Of a DNA stretch of 64,000 nt, positions 31,773 through 41,239 are shown one piece after another; position 1 is the first letter of the stretch, and each line of letters begins with the position of its first letter. Origin of the DNA: Chryseobacterium viscerum. Lineage in GTDB: Bacteria; Bacteroidota; Bacteroidia; Flavobacteriales; Weeksellaceae. The DNA is taken from positions 62,001-126,000 of the forward strand of contig NZ_JAPDFT010000007.1 of NCBI RefSeq assembly GCF_025949665.1. Reading direction: 5' to 3'. The notes beneath the pieces are model-generated. The model saw only the letters and a list, made by a program, of their open reading frames with translations, was not told where the DNA came from and searched no databases. Position numbers and translations under genes: made by a program.

Positions 31773-33035
31773 ATGAAAATAAAAAAACTCAATATTATAA
31801 TAACGCTGGGGTTCGTGGCTATTATCGGAATTTTAATAGCTCAGCTGATGTGGACCCGCCAGGCTTATAATCTTGAAGATAAGAAATTTAATCAAAAGGT
31901 AAATATAGCCTTAATGGAAGTTGCGGAGAAATTGTCCGGAGGCAAAACTTCCTATACTGAAAACCCCGTACAGAATATTGCCAATGACTATTATGTAGTT
32001 AATATTAATAATGAATTTCATCCCGTCGTTCTGGAATACTATCTGAAAACAGAATTTACCCGTTTTCAGATCAATACAGATTACGTATATGCCTTATATA
32101 ACTGTCACAGTGATAAAATGGTTTACGGAAAGTATATGACTTCACACCAGGAAAGTCCCAGCAATAAAGTGATCAATTTTCCAAAACACAAAAATCTGAT
32201 CTATTACTTTTCTATACGTTTCCCTGATAAAACCACTTATCTGATCAGCTCATTAAGATTCTGGTATCTTCTTACATTTGCCCTTATCATCATTCTTCTG
32301 GTATATGTTTATTCTATTTATACCATTATTCAGCAGAAGAAGTTTTCGGAGCTGCAGCGTGATTTCATCAACAATATGACTCATGAGTTTAAAACTCCTT
32401 TATCATCGATACTTTTAGCATCTGAAGCACTCAATAAACAGGAAATGGTGATGGAAAACTCAAAACTGCAGACCTATACCTCTATTATCATCAATCAAAG
32501 CCACAAGCTCAACAATCATATTGAGAAAATATTGAATATTGCGAAGAACGATGCGGCAGGTCTTTCATTAAAATCTCAAAAAATCCTGCTGCTCCCTTTT
32601 ATCCAGGAGATTGCAGACAGTATACAGCACAAAAATAAAGACCTCAGCATCGAAATTGATATTGAAAACAGTTCTTCAGTAATGGCTGATGAATTTCACT
32701 TTACCAACATCATTTATAACCTTTTGGATAATTCCATCAAGTATTGTGAAACAAAACCTGTGATTAAAATTTCAGCCTATAAAGATTCAAAAGGCTTATA
32801 TTTAAAGTTTAAAGACAACGGAATGGGGATTCCTGCTAAAAATATTCCTCATATTTTTGAAAAATTTTACAGGGTACACACCAAAAGAAGTGAAGAAGTG
32901 AATGGTTTTGGGTTGGGATTATTTTATGTAAAAAAAGTAGTTCAGCAGCATCACTGGAAAATTTCTGTGGAAAATAATGAAGACAAAGGAATTACGACTA
33001 CCCTGTTTTTTCCGTTTTCAACTAATCATGTATAA
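31773..33035 (+). CDS. sensor histidine kinase (HisKA class)
   Basis: A 420-residue membrane kinase. I use the ATG preceded by AGGAA at 31773; the TTG at 31761 adds only four residues. Two membrane helices (about 5-24 and 160-185) flank a small periplasmic domain. The catalytic part has MTHEFKTPLSSILLA (H box), NLLDNSIKYC (N box), KDNGMGI (G1) and FGLGLFYVKKV (G2). The regulator gene starts two bases after the stop. Similar in build to the kinase at 21204. Confidence 0.94.
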   Translation: MKIKKLNIIITLGFVAIIGILIAQLMWTRQAYNLEDKKFNQKVNIALMEVAEKLSGGKTSYTENPVQNIANDYYVVNINNEFHPVVLEYYLKTEFTRFQINTDYVYALYNCHSDKMVYGKYMTSHQESPSNKVINFPKHKNLIYYFSIRFPDKTTYLISSLRFWYLLTFALIIILLVYVYSIYTIIQQKKFSELQRDFINNMTHEFKTPLSSILLASEALNKQEMVMENSKLQTYTSIIINQSHKLNNHIEKILNIAKNDAAGLSLKSQKILLLPFIQEIADSIQHKNKDLSIEIDIENSSSVMADEFHFTNIIYNLLDNSIKYCETKPVIKISAYKDSKGLYLKFKDNGMGIPAKNIPHIFEKFYRVHTKRSEEVNGFGLGLFYVKKVVQQHHWKISVENNEDKGITTTLFFPFSTNHV

Positions 33036-33037
33036 GT

Positions 33038-33721
33038 ATGGAGAAATCTAAAATTTTATATGCCGAAGATGACAAAACAATAGCTTTTCTGGTGGAAGAC
33101 AGCCTGGAAAGTTATTATGATATCAGCTGTTATTCTGATGGTGAATCTGCATTGGAAGCATTTAACAGCCAAAATTTTGATATTTGTCTGCTGGATATTA
33201 TGATGCCCGGCATGAACGGATTTGAAGTTGCCGAGCAGATCCGCAGTAAAAATTCTGAAATCCCTATTATTTTTATTTCTGCAAAAGCTCTTAAAGAAGA
33301 CAGAATCAAAGGGTTAAAAATTGGGGCAGATGATTATCTGGTAAAACCATTCAGTATTGAGGAACTTATGCTGAAAATTGAAGTCTTCCTGAAACGCACC
33401 AAGAAAGCAGATCCTTCTCCTCTAAAATACAAAGTCGGAAAGTATGATTTTGACCCCAAAAACTATACGCTCCAAGGCATAGAAAACAGCATTACTCTTA
33501 CCCAAAGAGAATCTGACCTGCTTTTGTATTTTATCTGTCACAAAAATCTGGTTGTCAAAAGACAGGACATTCTGAAGGCAATCTGGGGTGATGATGACTA
33601 TTTTATGGGGCGAAGTCTTGATGTATTTATTTCCCGGTTGCGGAAGGTACTTGCCGAAGAACGGAATGTTTTAATAGAAAACCTGCACGGAATAGGTTTT
33701 CGTTTTTCTGAAAAAGAATAA
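33038..33721 (+). CDS. OmpR-family response regulator
   Basis: A 227-residue regulator: ILYAEDDKTIAFL, phospho-acceptor Asp in CLLDIMMPGMNGF, Lys in DDYLVKPFSIEE, and a winged helix with LTQRESDLLLYFI and RSLDVFISRLRKVL. It shares the SLDVFISRLRK recognition region with the regulator at 22516, fitting the similarity of their putative sites (TTGTTAAY versus GGTTAAT). The candidate site lies in the intergenic region before its own operon. Confidence 0.94.
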   Translation: MEKSKILYAEDDKTIAFLVEDSLESYYDISCYSDGESALEAFNSQNFDICLLDIMMPGMNGFEVAEQIRSKNSEIPIIFISAKALKEDRIKGLKIGADDYLVKPFSIEELMLKIEVFLKRTKKADPSPLKYKVGKYDFDPKNYTLQGIENSITLTQRESDLLLYFICHKNLVVKRQDILKAIWGDDDYFMGRSLDVFISRLRKVLAEERNVLIENLHGIGFRFSEKE

Positions 33722-33798
33722 ATAGTGCCCGAATTGATCTAAAACACAACAGCAAATGATGATTTTAATTAATTTTAAACTTTGAAAAATTGTCATTA

Positions 33799-36096
33799 AT
33801 GAAAAATCACAAACCTATTGTTTTTCTTTCTCTAGTATTTTTAAGTGCACATTTTCATGCCCAAAAATTTGAAAAACTAATACAGTACGTCAATCCGCTG
33901 ATTGGTACCGAAAAGATGGGCCATACTTATCCCGGAGCTACAGTTCCCTTTGGTGCGGTACAGCTAAGCCCTGAGACAGACACCATTTCTTATGAACTTA
34001 ACGGAAAATATAACGGCGAAGTTTATAAATACTGTGCAGGTTACCGCTATGAAGATAAAACCATTGTAGGATTCAGTTCTACTCACTTCAGTGGAACGGG
34101 GCATTCTGATCTCGGAGATTTTCTGATCATGCCCACTGTTGGAAAACTTCAACTGAATCCCGGAACAGCTTCCAACCCTGAAAATGGATACAGAAGCAGA
34201 TTTTCTCATCAAAACGAAATAGCAGAAGCCGGATATTACAAAGTAAAACTGGATGACCATAATATTCTGGCAGAGCTGACGGCAACACCAAGAGTAGGAA
34301 TTCACCGCTATACTTTTCCAAAGTCTGACCAGTCTCATATTATTCTGGATCTGATGGCTGGTATTTATAATTACGACGGAAAAAATGTATGGACCTATAT
34401 GCGTGTAGAAAACGGAAATACCATCACAGGCTATCGCCAGACCAACGGTTGGGCGAGAACCAGAACTGTTTATTTTGCGATGAAGTTTTCAAAACCTTTT
34501 AAATCTTATGGTCAGAAAAACTATGATGAGAAGCAGGTTTATAAAGGATTCTGGAGAAAATTCGACCAAAATCAGAATTTCCCGGAGATTGCAGGAAAGA
34601 ATCTGAAAATGTTCTTCGATTTTGACACCACCGAAAATGAAGCGATTGAAGTAAAGCTTGCCATTTCTCCCGTAAGCCAGACCAATGCTTTGGAAAATCT
34701 TGAAAAAGAAACCGGAAATATGACGTTTGATCAGGCTAAAGCTCAAGCTCAGGACAATTGGAATAAGGAATTAAACAAAATTGTCATCAAAGGTTCTGAT
34801 ACAGAGAAGACCAATTTTTATACCGCAATGTATCATACCTTTATTAATCCCACCACTTACATGGATGTGAATGGAGAATATAAAGGCCTGGATCAGAATG
34901 TTCATAAAGCAGACGGTTTTACCAATTATACAACATTTTCGTTTTGGGACACTTATCGTACACTACATCCTTTCTTTAATATCATCCAGCCTAAAAGAAA
35001 TGGCGATATGGTAAAATCCATGATGGCTCATTATAATCAGTTTTCTATGAAAATGCTACCTATCTGGTCACATTATGCCAACGACAACTGGTGTATGAGC
35101 GGATATCACAGTGTAAGTGTAGTTGCCGATGCGATTATTAAAGGAAATTATGATGGTGATCCTGAAGAAGCCTTAAAAGCGTGCATAGAAACCGCCAACA
35201 AAAGAAATTATGAAGGCATCGGGCAATATATTGATCTTGGATATATTCCGGCAGAAAAAAATGGAACTTCAGTTTCCAATACGCTGGAATACGCCTATGA
35301 TGACTGGGCGATTGCTCAACTGGCAAAACATCTGAACAAAACAGAAATTTACAATCAGTTTATCAAACGATCTGAAAACTGGAAAAATAATTTTGATCCT
35401 ACAATCGGTTTTATGCGTCCACGTCTGGCAGATGGAAGCTTTAAAAAGGATTTTGATGTATTAAGTACTCACGGACAAGGCTTTATTGAAGGAAATTCAT
35501 GGAACTACAGTTTCTTTGTTCCGCAAAATCCGGATGAACTGATCACAATGATGGGTGGAAAAAAGAAGTTTGCATCAAAACTTGACGAGTTATTCACCAT
35601 GCATTTACCTGATGAGTTTTTCGCAGACACTGAAGATATTACCCGCGAAGGAATTATTGGCGGATATGTTCACGGAAATGAACCCGCCCACCATGTTGCT
35701 TATTTCTATAACTGGGCAGGACAGCCATGGAAAGCACAGGCACAAATCCGCCGTATTCTGGAAATGCAATACAAAGCAACACCAGACGGATTGGGAGGAA
35801 ATGATGATGCGGGGCAAATGAGTGCATGGTATATCCTAAGTTCATTAGGTTTTTATCCTGTAGCTCCCGGCTCTGAAGATTATTCTATTGGAAGCCCTGC
35901 CATTGATAACGCTGTATTGAATCTGGAAAACGGGAAAACTTTTGAAATTGAAGCCATTAATCAAAGTCCGAAAAATGTATATGTCCAAAAGGTTCTTTTG
36001 AATGGAAAGGAAATCAGGAATTTCACATTGAAGCATTCTGACATTATGAATGGTGGAAAGCTTACTTTTTATATGGGGAATAAAGCGAAAAGATAA
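33799..36096 (+). CDS. GH92 family alpha-mannosidase, secreted
   Basis: Calcium-dependent exo-alpha-mannosidase-type glycoside hydrolase of about 765 residues with signal peptide MKNHKPIVFLSLVFLSAHFHA. I use the ATG at 33799; a TTG lies 9 bases upstream. The family N-terminus VNPLIGTEKMGHTYPGA and VPFGAVQLSPET is clear. The conserved catalytic-domain segments WDTYRTLHPFF, GYIPAEKNGTSVSNTLEYAY, GNEPAHHVAYFYN and GNDDAGQMSAWY (with the general-base Asp region) are all present. It probably trims mannosidic linkages of glycoproteins or glycans. Confidence 0.92.
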   Translation: MKNHKPIVFLSLVFLSAHFHAQKFEKLIQYVNPLIGTEKMGHTYPGATVPFGAVQLSPETDTISYELNGKYNGEVYKYCAGYRYEDKTIVGFSSTHFSGTGHSDLGDFLIMPTVGKLQLNPGTASNPENGYRSRFSHQNEIAEAGYYKVKLDDHNILAELTATPRVGIHRYTFPKSDQSHIILDLMAGIYNYDGKNVWTYMRVENGNTITGYRQTNGWARTRTVYFAMKFSKPFKSYGQKNYDEKQVYKGFWRKFDQNQNFPEIAGKNLKMFFDFDTTENEAIEVKLAISPVSQTNALENLEKETGNMTFDQAKAQAQDNWNKELNKIVIKGSDTEKTNFYTAMYHTFINPTTYMDVNGEYKGLDQNVHKADGFTNYTTFSFWDTYRTLHPFFNIIQPKRNGDMVKSMMAHYNQFSMKMLPIWSHYANDNWCMSGYHSVSVVADAIIKGNYDGDPEEALKACIETANKRNYEGIGQYIDLGYIPAEKNGTSVSNTLEYAYDDWAIAQLAKHLNKTEIYNQFIKRSENWKNNFDPTIGFMRPRLADGSFKKDFDVLSTHGQGFIEGNSWNYSFFVPQNPDELITMMGGKKKFASKLDELFTMHLPDEFFADTEDITREGIIGGYVHGNEPAHHVAYFYNWAGQPWKAQAQIRRILEMQYKATPDGLGGNDDAGQMSAWYILSSLGFYPVAPGSEDYSIGSPAIDNAVLNLENGKTFEIEAINQSPKNVYVQKVLLNGKEIRNFTLKHSDIMNGGKLTFYMGNKAKR

Positions 36097-36102
36097 GATA
36101 TT

Positions 36103-36170
36103 CTCGCAGATTTTGCGGATTGAGCAGATGATTGGGTAAAAAAATCTGCGTAATCTCCTACATCTGCGAG
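36103..36170. repeat. CTCGCAGAT inverted repeat element
   Basis: CTCGCAGAT (36103-36111) and ATCTGCGAG (36162-36170) bound a 68-base stretch with further GCAGAT / ATCTGCG inside. It lies in the gap between converging genes and has no reading frame. I recall similar TCTGCG-rich intergenic repeats from related genomes; copy number is not tested. Confidence 0.5.
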
Positions 36171-36185
36171 AGCTAAGAATAAGTT

Positions 36186-36237
36186 TTGGCTAAAGCCAAT
36201 GAAAGATTAAAATAAAAAGAGCGGGCTAAAGCCCGCT
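36186..36237 (-). terminator. paired GGCTAAAGCC hairpins, terminator of the dihydroorotase gene
   Basis: Two hairpins share the core GGCTAAAGCC: TTGGCTAAAGCCAA (36186-36199) and AGCGGGCTAAAGCCCGCT (36220-36237). On the minus strand the second is followed by CTTTTTATTTT, a good terminator for the gene ending at 36266. The shared core suggests one repeat family. Confidence 0.7.
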
Positions 36238-36265
36238 TCTATTGAATTATATTAATAATTTCTGA

Positions 36266-37603
36266 TTAATCCCTTGGTTCAAAAAGCAATCTCTCTCCAA
36301 ATTTCTCCTCAGCAATAATACCATTATCATACACCAGATGTCCGTTGACAAAAGTATGGGTAACTTTAGAGTGGAAGTTCATTCCTTCCAAAGGACTCCA
36401 ACCACATTTGTACAGTAAATTATCTTTGGAAACCGTCCAGTCTTCATTCAGATCAACTAAAACCAAATCTGCTTTATATCCTTCTCTCACAAAACCTCTT
36501 TTTTCAACTTTGAAAAGGATGGCAGGATTATGAGACATTTTTTCAACAATTTTTTCAAGAGATATCTTGCCGTTTTTATAGTTTTCCAGCATCACAACCA
36601 ATGAATGTTGTACCAAAGGTGCCCCTGAAGGACATTTTGTATACACATTATTTTTTTCTTCTGCAGTATGCGGAGCATGGTCTGTAGCAATCACATCAAT
36701 TCTGTCATCCAGCAATGCTTCCCACAGGGCATCTTTATCCTTTTGAGTTTTTACAGCCGGATTCCATTTGATAAGTCCGCCTTTTGTTTCATAATCCTCA
36801 TTGGTAAAAGTCAGGTGGTGCACACACACCTCAGCAGTGATCTTTTTATCTTTTAAAGGAATATCATTTCTGAAAAGTTCCATTTCCTTTGCAGTTGAAA
36901 GATGGAAAACGTGAAGTCTGGCTCCTGTTTTTTTCGCAAGCTCAATAGCTTTAGATGAAGATTTATAACATGCTTCTTCGCTTCTGATCAAGTGATGGAA
37001 TTTCACAGGAATATCATCCCCATATTCATCCATATATTTTTGAGTATTGGCTCTGATTGTAGCTTCATCTTCACAGTGAACAGCAATCAGCATTTGGGTA
37101 TTGCTGAAAATATTTTCCAGTGTTTCCGGATTATCTACCAGCATATTTCCTGTAGATGAACCTAAGAATAATTTAATCCCGGGAACATTTCTCGGATTTG
37201 TTTTTAAAACCTCCTCCAGATTATCATTCGTTCCTCCCATCATAAAGCCATAGTTGGCATAAGCTTTTTGGGAAGCAAGCTCGTATTTGTCCGCTAGGAG
37301 TTCCTGGGTAACAGCATTAGGAACTGTGTTAGGCTGATCTATAAAGCTGGTTACTCCACCTGCAATAGCAGCTCTTGATTCACTTTCAATATCTCCTTTA
37401 TGGGTAAGTCCCGGATCACGAAAATGCACCTGATCGTCAATGACTCCCGGAAGAAGATATTTTCCCGAACCATCAATGATCTGATCTGCATCTTCAGAAA
37501 TGTCCGCAGCTATTCTGGAGATTAAGTCACTTTCTATTAAGATATCGCTTTCAAAGACTTTTCCTTCGTTGACGATATTTACATTTTTTATAAGAACTTT
37601 CAT
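36266..37603 (-). CDS. pyrC: dihydroorotase
   Basis: Zinc amidohydrolase of de novo pyrimidine synthesis that cyclises N-carbamoyl-aspartate to dihydroorotate. A 445-residue type I enzyme: VIDDQVHFRDPG carries the first metal His pair (near residue 60), GIKLFLGSSTGNM the carboxylated Lys, HCED and HLST further metal His, and IATDHAPHT the catalytic Asp. Complete ligand sets argue for an active enzyme rather than a pseudo-dihydroorotase. A hydantoinase-like role is less likely because of the HFRDPG and DHAPH forms. Confidence 0.9.
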   Translation of the reverse strand: MKVLIKNVNIVNEGKVFESDILIESDLISRIAADISEDADQIIDGSGKYLLPGVIDDQVHFRDPGLTHKGDIESESRAAIAGGVTSFIDQPNTVPNAVTQELLADKYELASQKAYANYGFMMGGTNDNLEEVLKTNPRNVPGIKLFLGSSTGNMLVDNPETLENIFSNTQMLIAVHCEDEATIRANTQKYMDEYGDDIPVKFHHLIRSEEACYKSSSKAIELAKKTGARLHVFHLSTAKEMELFRNDIPLKDKKITAEVCVHHLTFTNEDYETKGGLIKWNPAVKTQKDKDALWEALLDDRIDVIATDHAPHTAEEKNNVYTKCPSGAPLVQHSLVVMLENYKNGKISLEKIVEKMSHNPAILFKVEKRGFVREGYKADLVLVDLNEDWTVSKDNLLYKCGWSPLEGMNFHSKVTHTFVNGHLVYDNGIIAEEKFGERLLFEPRD

Positions 37604-37680
37604 TTCAATTTATTTCCCCGTAAAATTAAGATTTTATGTTTTAATTCACCCCAAAATCACCAAACGAATGCTTAAAGTTT

Positions 37681-37688
37681 TACATTTG
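37681..37688 (+). promoter_or_regulatory. -7 element of the flippase gene
   Basis: TACATTTG matches TAnnTTTG exactly and predicts transcription from about 37692, leaving a leader of some 12 bases. No TTG at the proper upstream distance. Confidence 0.4.
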
Positions 37689-37703
37689 TAAAAAATTTCG
37701 ACT

Positions 37704-39131
37704 TTGTATAAGAAACTATTAGGGCAGACAATCATCTATGGAGCGGGAGCTATAGCACCCAGAATTATTTTATTCATCCTGAATCCACTTTTGATTTATA
37801 AAATTCCCAATGAAGGTTTTGCGATTTTCACCCAGCTTTACGCATGGATTTCGTTTGTTAATATTATACTTTCTTTCGGTTTTGAAACGGCGTATTTCCG
37901 GTTTTCTGCTGAAGAGAATAATGAGAAAAAGACCTTCAATACTTCGTTCTGGTTTTTATTTTCAACCTCAACTATTTTCCTTGCATTATGTTATTTATTC
38001 AATCAGCCTATTGCAGATTATTTAGGCTATCATGATAACCCGGAATATATCAGATGGTTTGCTTTAATTGGTTTTTTTGACAATTTATTAGTGATCCCAT
38101 TTGCTTGGCTTCGTTTTCATAATAAACCCATCAAATACTCCGCAGTAAGAGTTGTTCAGGCTATATTTCAGGCTGTTTTTACAGCGGCATTATTCTTCTG
38201 GATTCCGGAAAGTATATCCAAAAGTTTTGGATTGGACCAAAATGTAGACTATCCGTTCTTCAGTAATCTGGCGGGAAGTGCTCTGGGGGTTCTATTGCTG
38301 TTCCCTATTATATTAAAAGTAAGATTTCAGTTTGTGACCTCTTTGTTCGGGCGTATGATTAAGTATTCGTTTCCGCTCATGCTGGCAGGTCTGGCTTTTA
38401 TGGTCAATGAAAACTTTGATAAGTCCATTCAGAGAAATCATATTTCAGACGAAGAAGCCGGGGCTTATGGCGGCTGCTATAAACTGGCTGTACTAATGAC
38501 CTTATTTGTTACCGCATACCGAATGGGTATTGAACCTTTCTTTTTTAAACAAATGGATAAAGGTGATGCTAAAAAGACTTATGCCAAAGTAGCAGAATAC
38601 TTTTCCTTTTTTGCCTGCGCTGTCGCTTTAGGAATCATTGCCAATATCTCTTGGTTGAAAGACGTTTTCATTCCCAACAAATCTTACTGGATCGCTATAG
38701 ATATCATCCCGATTATTGTTATTGCCAATCTCTGCTTCGGAATATATTATAACTTTTCCACCTGGTATAAAGTAACGGACAGAACCAGTGTAGGTACTGT
38801 TATTTCATGGCTTGGAGCAGGAATAAACATTACCCTCAACCTTTTAGCCTTAAACTATTACCACAGCATGATCGGTTCTGCGTGGGCTACATTCGGAGCC
38901 TACGTTATTATGATGATTGTATCTTATCTGCTGGGCCAGAAATATTATCCCATTCCTTACAGAATGAAGAAAATGTCCTTCTTCCTTATATTACTTGGGA
39001 TCTTTAGCTTTATCATTGTAAAATATCTCAACTATAACATTTTAACAAGTAATATACTATTCTTGATCTTTACAGGAATTTTGATTTATTCCGAAAAAGA
39101 CTTGATTTTATCGAGAATCAGAAAGAATTAA
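37704..39131 (+). CDS. polysaccharide biosynthesis (Wzx/MATE-like) flippase
   Basis: A 475-residue integral membrane protein with about 12-14 hydrophobic helices, of the polysaccharide transporter family that flips lipid-linked sugars. The N-terminus LLGQTIIYGAGAIAPRII and the central FPLMLAGLAFMVNENFDK are typical. The start appears to be TTG: no ATG is available in frame before a stop at 37702, and the first helix begins at residue 7. The nucleotidyltransferase gene 133 bases downstream fits a role in surface glycan synthesis. Confidence 0.85.
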   Translation: MYKKLLGQTIIYGAGAIAPRIILFILNPLLIYKIPNEGFAIFTQLYAWISFVNIILSFGFETAYFRFSAEENNEKKTFNTSFWFLFSTSTIFLALCYLFNQPIADYLGYHDNPEYIRWFALIGFFDNLLVIPFAWLRFHNKPIKYSAVRVVQAIFQAVFTAALFFWIPESISKSFGLDQNVDYPFFSNLAGSALGVLLLFPIILKVRFQFVTSLFGRMIKYSFPLMLAGLAFMVNENFDKSIQRNHISDEEAGAYGGCYKLAVLMTLFVTAYRMGIEPFFFKQMDKGDAKKTYAKVAEYFSFFACAVALGIIANISWLKDVFIPNKSYWIAIDIIPIIVIANLCFGIYYNFSTWYKVTDRTSVGTVISWLGAGINITLNLLALNYYHSMIGSAWATFGAYVIMMIVSYLLGQKYYPIPYRMKKMSFFLILLGIFSFIIVKYLNYNILTSNILFLIFTGILIYSEKDLILSRIRKN

Positions 39132-39264
39132 ACTTTGGTCTTTATTTTGATAGTAAACAAACCTATTCAAATATTAAAAAGATATAAATCATATCCCAAC
39201 AAAGGTTTTAATTATTATCTTTAACCAAATTATTAAAATAACTATAAAATTTTTTATATAATTT

Positions 39265-40281
39265 ATGAAAATTATTGTTCCTATGGCTGGACGTGGTTCC
39301 AGATTACGTCCCCATACACTGACAGTTCCAAAACCGCTTATTCCTATTGCAGGAAAACCTATCGTACAGAGATTGGTGGAAGATATTGCTAAAGTTGCAG
39401 GAGAAAATATTGAAGAGGTAGCCTTTATCATCGGAGATTTTGGCCCTGAGATCGAAAGATCCCTTATTCAGATTGCTGAAAAGCTGGGAGCAAAAGGAAG
39501 CATATATTATCAGAACGACCCTCTTGGTACCGCTCATGCCATCAAATGTGCTGAGCAATCTATGCAGGGAGACATCGTTATTGCTTTTGCAGATACCCTT
39601 TTCCGTGCAGACTTCCAATTAGACAAAAATTCTGATGGAGTGATCTGGGTAAAAAGCGTGGAAGATCCATCTGCTTTCGGAGTTGTAAAATTAGACAACT
39701 ACGGTTTTATTACAGATTTTGTTGAAAAACCTACTACTTATGTTTCAGATCTTGCCATCATCGGTATTTATTATTTCAACAGTGCTGAAAAACTGATGGA
39801 AGAGATCAACTATATCATGGACAATGATATTAAAAACGGAGGTGAGTATCAATTGACAACAGCACTTGAAAACCTTAGAGCTAAAGGTGCCAAGTTTACC
39901 CTTGGAAAAGTAAACGACTGGATGGACTGTGGTAACAAAAATGCCACGGTAGAAACCAACAGCAAAATCCTTGAATATGAAAGAGAGGAAATGATGAATC
40001 ACCCTGCTTCTGCTGTGATTGAAAATTCTTTGATCATTCAGCCATGTTTTATTGGTGAAAATGTGAAAATCTCCAATTCAAAAGTAGGACCTGGAGTTTC
40101 ATTAGGAAACAATACAACGGTTGTTAATTCTAATATTGAAAACTCTCTGATTCAGGAAAACACCAGAATAAATCATGGAAACCTTTCTAATTCTATGATC
40201 GGTAATTCTGCACAATATTTCGGAGTGGCCAGAGAAATTTCTTTGGGAGACTATTCCGTTTTAGATTTTCTATCTAAATAA
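39265..40281 (+). CDS. sugar-nucleotide pyrophosphorylase-like nucleotidyltransferase
   Basis: A 338-residue enzyme. The nucleotidyltransferase domain (1-230) has the GRGSRLRPHTLTVPKPL signature and a GTAHAIKCA loop, an Asp of the metal site in FADTLF, and FVEKP. The C-terminal region (about 245-335) has left-handed beta-helix-like hexapeptides (SNSKVGPGVSLGNNTTVVNS). It builds an NDP-sugar, probably from glucose-1-P or a related sugar phosphate, but nucleotide and sugar cannot be assigned from sequence alone. It fits with the flippase upstream. Confidence 0.88.
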   Translation: MKIIVPMAGRGSRLRPHTLTVPKPLIPIAGKPIVQRLVEDIAKVAGENIEEVAFIIGDFGPEIERSLIQIAEKLGAKGSIYYQNDPLGTAHAIKCAEQSMQGDIVIAFADTLFRADFQLDKNSDGVIWVKSVEDPSAFGVVKLDNYGFITDFVEKPTTYVSDLAIIGIYYFNSAEKLMEEINYIMDNDIKNGGEYQLTTALENLRAKGAKFTLGKVNDWMDCGNKNATVETNSKILEYEREEMMNHPASAVIENSLIIQPCFIGENVKISNSKVGPGVSLGNNTTVVNSNIENSLIQENTRINHGNLSNSMIGNSAQYFGVAREISLGDYSVLDFLSK

Positions 40282-40320
40282 AAGAATAGAAATTATTTAA
40301 CTTAACAAGATATCATCAGG

Positions 40321-40345
40321 CCACACAAAATGTTTTGTGTGGTTT
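40321..40345 (+). terminator. hairpin after the nucleotidyltransferase gene
   Basis: CCACACAAAA / TTTTGTGTGG, perfect 10-base stem with minimal loop, followed by only TTT. Possible weak terminator, 40 bases after the stop and 43 before the next start. Confidence 0.5.
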
Positions 40346-40387
40346 GGCGTTAATATTGCACCGTATTTTTTAATTAAAGATAAATAC

Positions 40388-41239
40388 ATGAAAAATTGGA
40401 TTCCCCTTCTTTTATTGCTTCTTGCCTTATCATCCTGTAAAACCCGTACCAAAGTTCAAAATGATACAGATCAGACACGGGACAGTATTGCTACAACAGT
40501 AGATAAAGACAATGGAGATCCAAAAGATGTAAACCAGCCGGTGAGAGACAAACTCACTTTTTACGAACATGTATTGATTCCACCCAAATTTGAGCAAATC
40601 AAAATCGACAGTAAAGTTCGTGTAGAAACAGGAAGTTATGTTCCTACTCTGGATGCTACTGTCTATATTGAAAATGATAAAAAGGTATGGATGAATCTCA
40701 GAGCATTATTCATCAATGCGGCCCGAGGTATTGCTACTCCTGAAGGAATAAAAGGTCAGGATAAGATCAATAAAACCTATATAGATTCCGACTTTGATTA
40801 TCTTAATAATTTACTGAACGTTAATTTCATTGATTATAAATCTTTGGAGAAAATCCTGCTAGGAAGGACTTTTGTTAAAATAAATGACAGACAATTTGAT
40901 CTTACGCAGAATGCACAAGGATTTAAAATGGTTTCCAATATCAATCAGAAAATTACAACGGACGAAAAAAACAGAGAGTATAAAATTGCACTTCAATACG
41001 ATACCAATTACGATTTATTGTCCGTAAACTTAAAAGATATTTTGTCTTCAGACGAACTTGATGTTTCTTATAGTGACTGGAATGAATACGAAGGAATCCG
41101 TCTTCCAAAAAATGTTAAAATAATTATAAAAGGCTCAAAATCTAGTCAGATTTTAATGGAAAACACGAAATTTGACTTTTCGAGGATGGAAACACCTTAT
41201 TCTGTACCATCCAGTTATAAGAAAATTGAGATTAAATGA
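40388..41239 (+). CDS. DUF4292 family lipoprotein
   Basis: A 283-residue lipoprotein starting at MKNWIPLLLLLLALSSC (lipobox LSSC, Cys17). The frame opens further upstream but would bury the signal peptide. DUF4292 features include the long beta-strand pattern with VYIENDKKVWMNLRALF and the C-terminal YEGIRLPKNVKIII, reminiscent of LolA/LolB-like folds. Function unknown. The stop overlaps the next start by 4 bases (ATGA), coupling it to the EnvC-like protein. Confidence 0.88.
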   Translation: MKNWIPLLLLLLALSSCKTRTKVQNDTDQTRDSIATTVDKDNGDPKDVNQPVRDKLTFYEHVLIPPKFEQIKIDSKVRVETGSYVPTLDATVYIENDKKVWMNLRALFINAARGIATPEGIKGQDKINKTYIDSDFDYLNNLLNVNFIDYKSLEKILLGRTFVKINDRQFDLTQNAQGFKMVSNINQKITTDEKNREYKIALQYDTNYDLLSVNLKDILSSDELDVSYSDWNEYEGIRLPKNVKIIIKGSKSSQILMENTKFDFSRMETPYSVPSSYKKIEIK

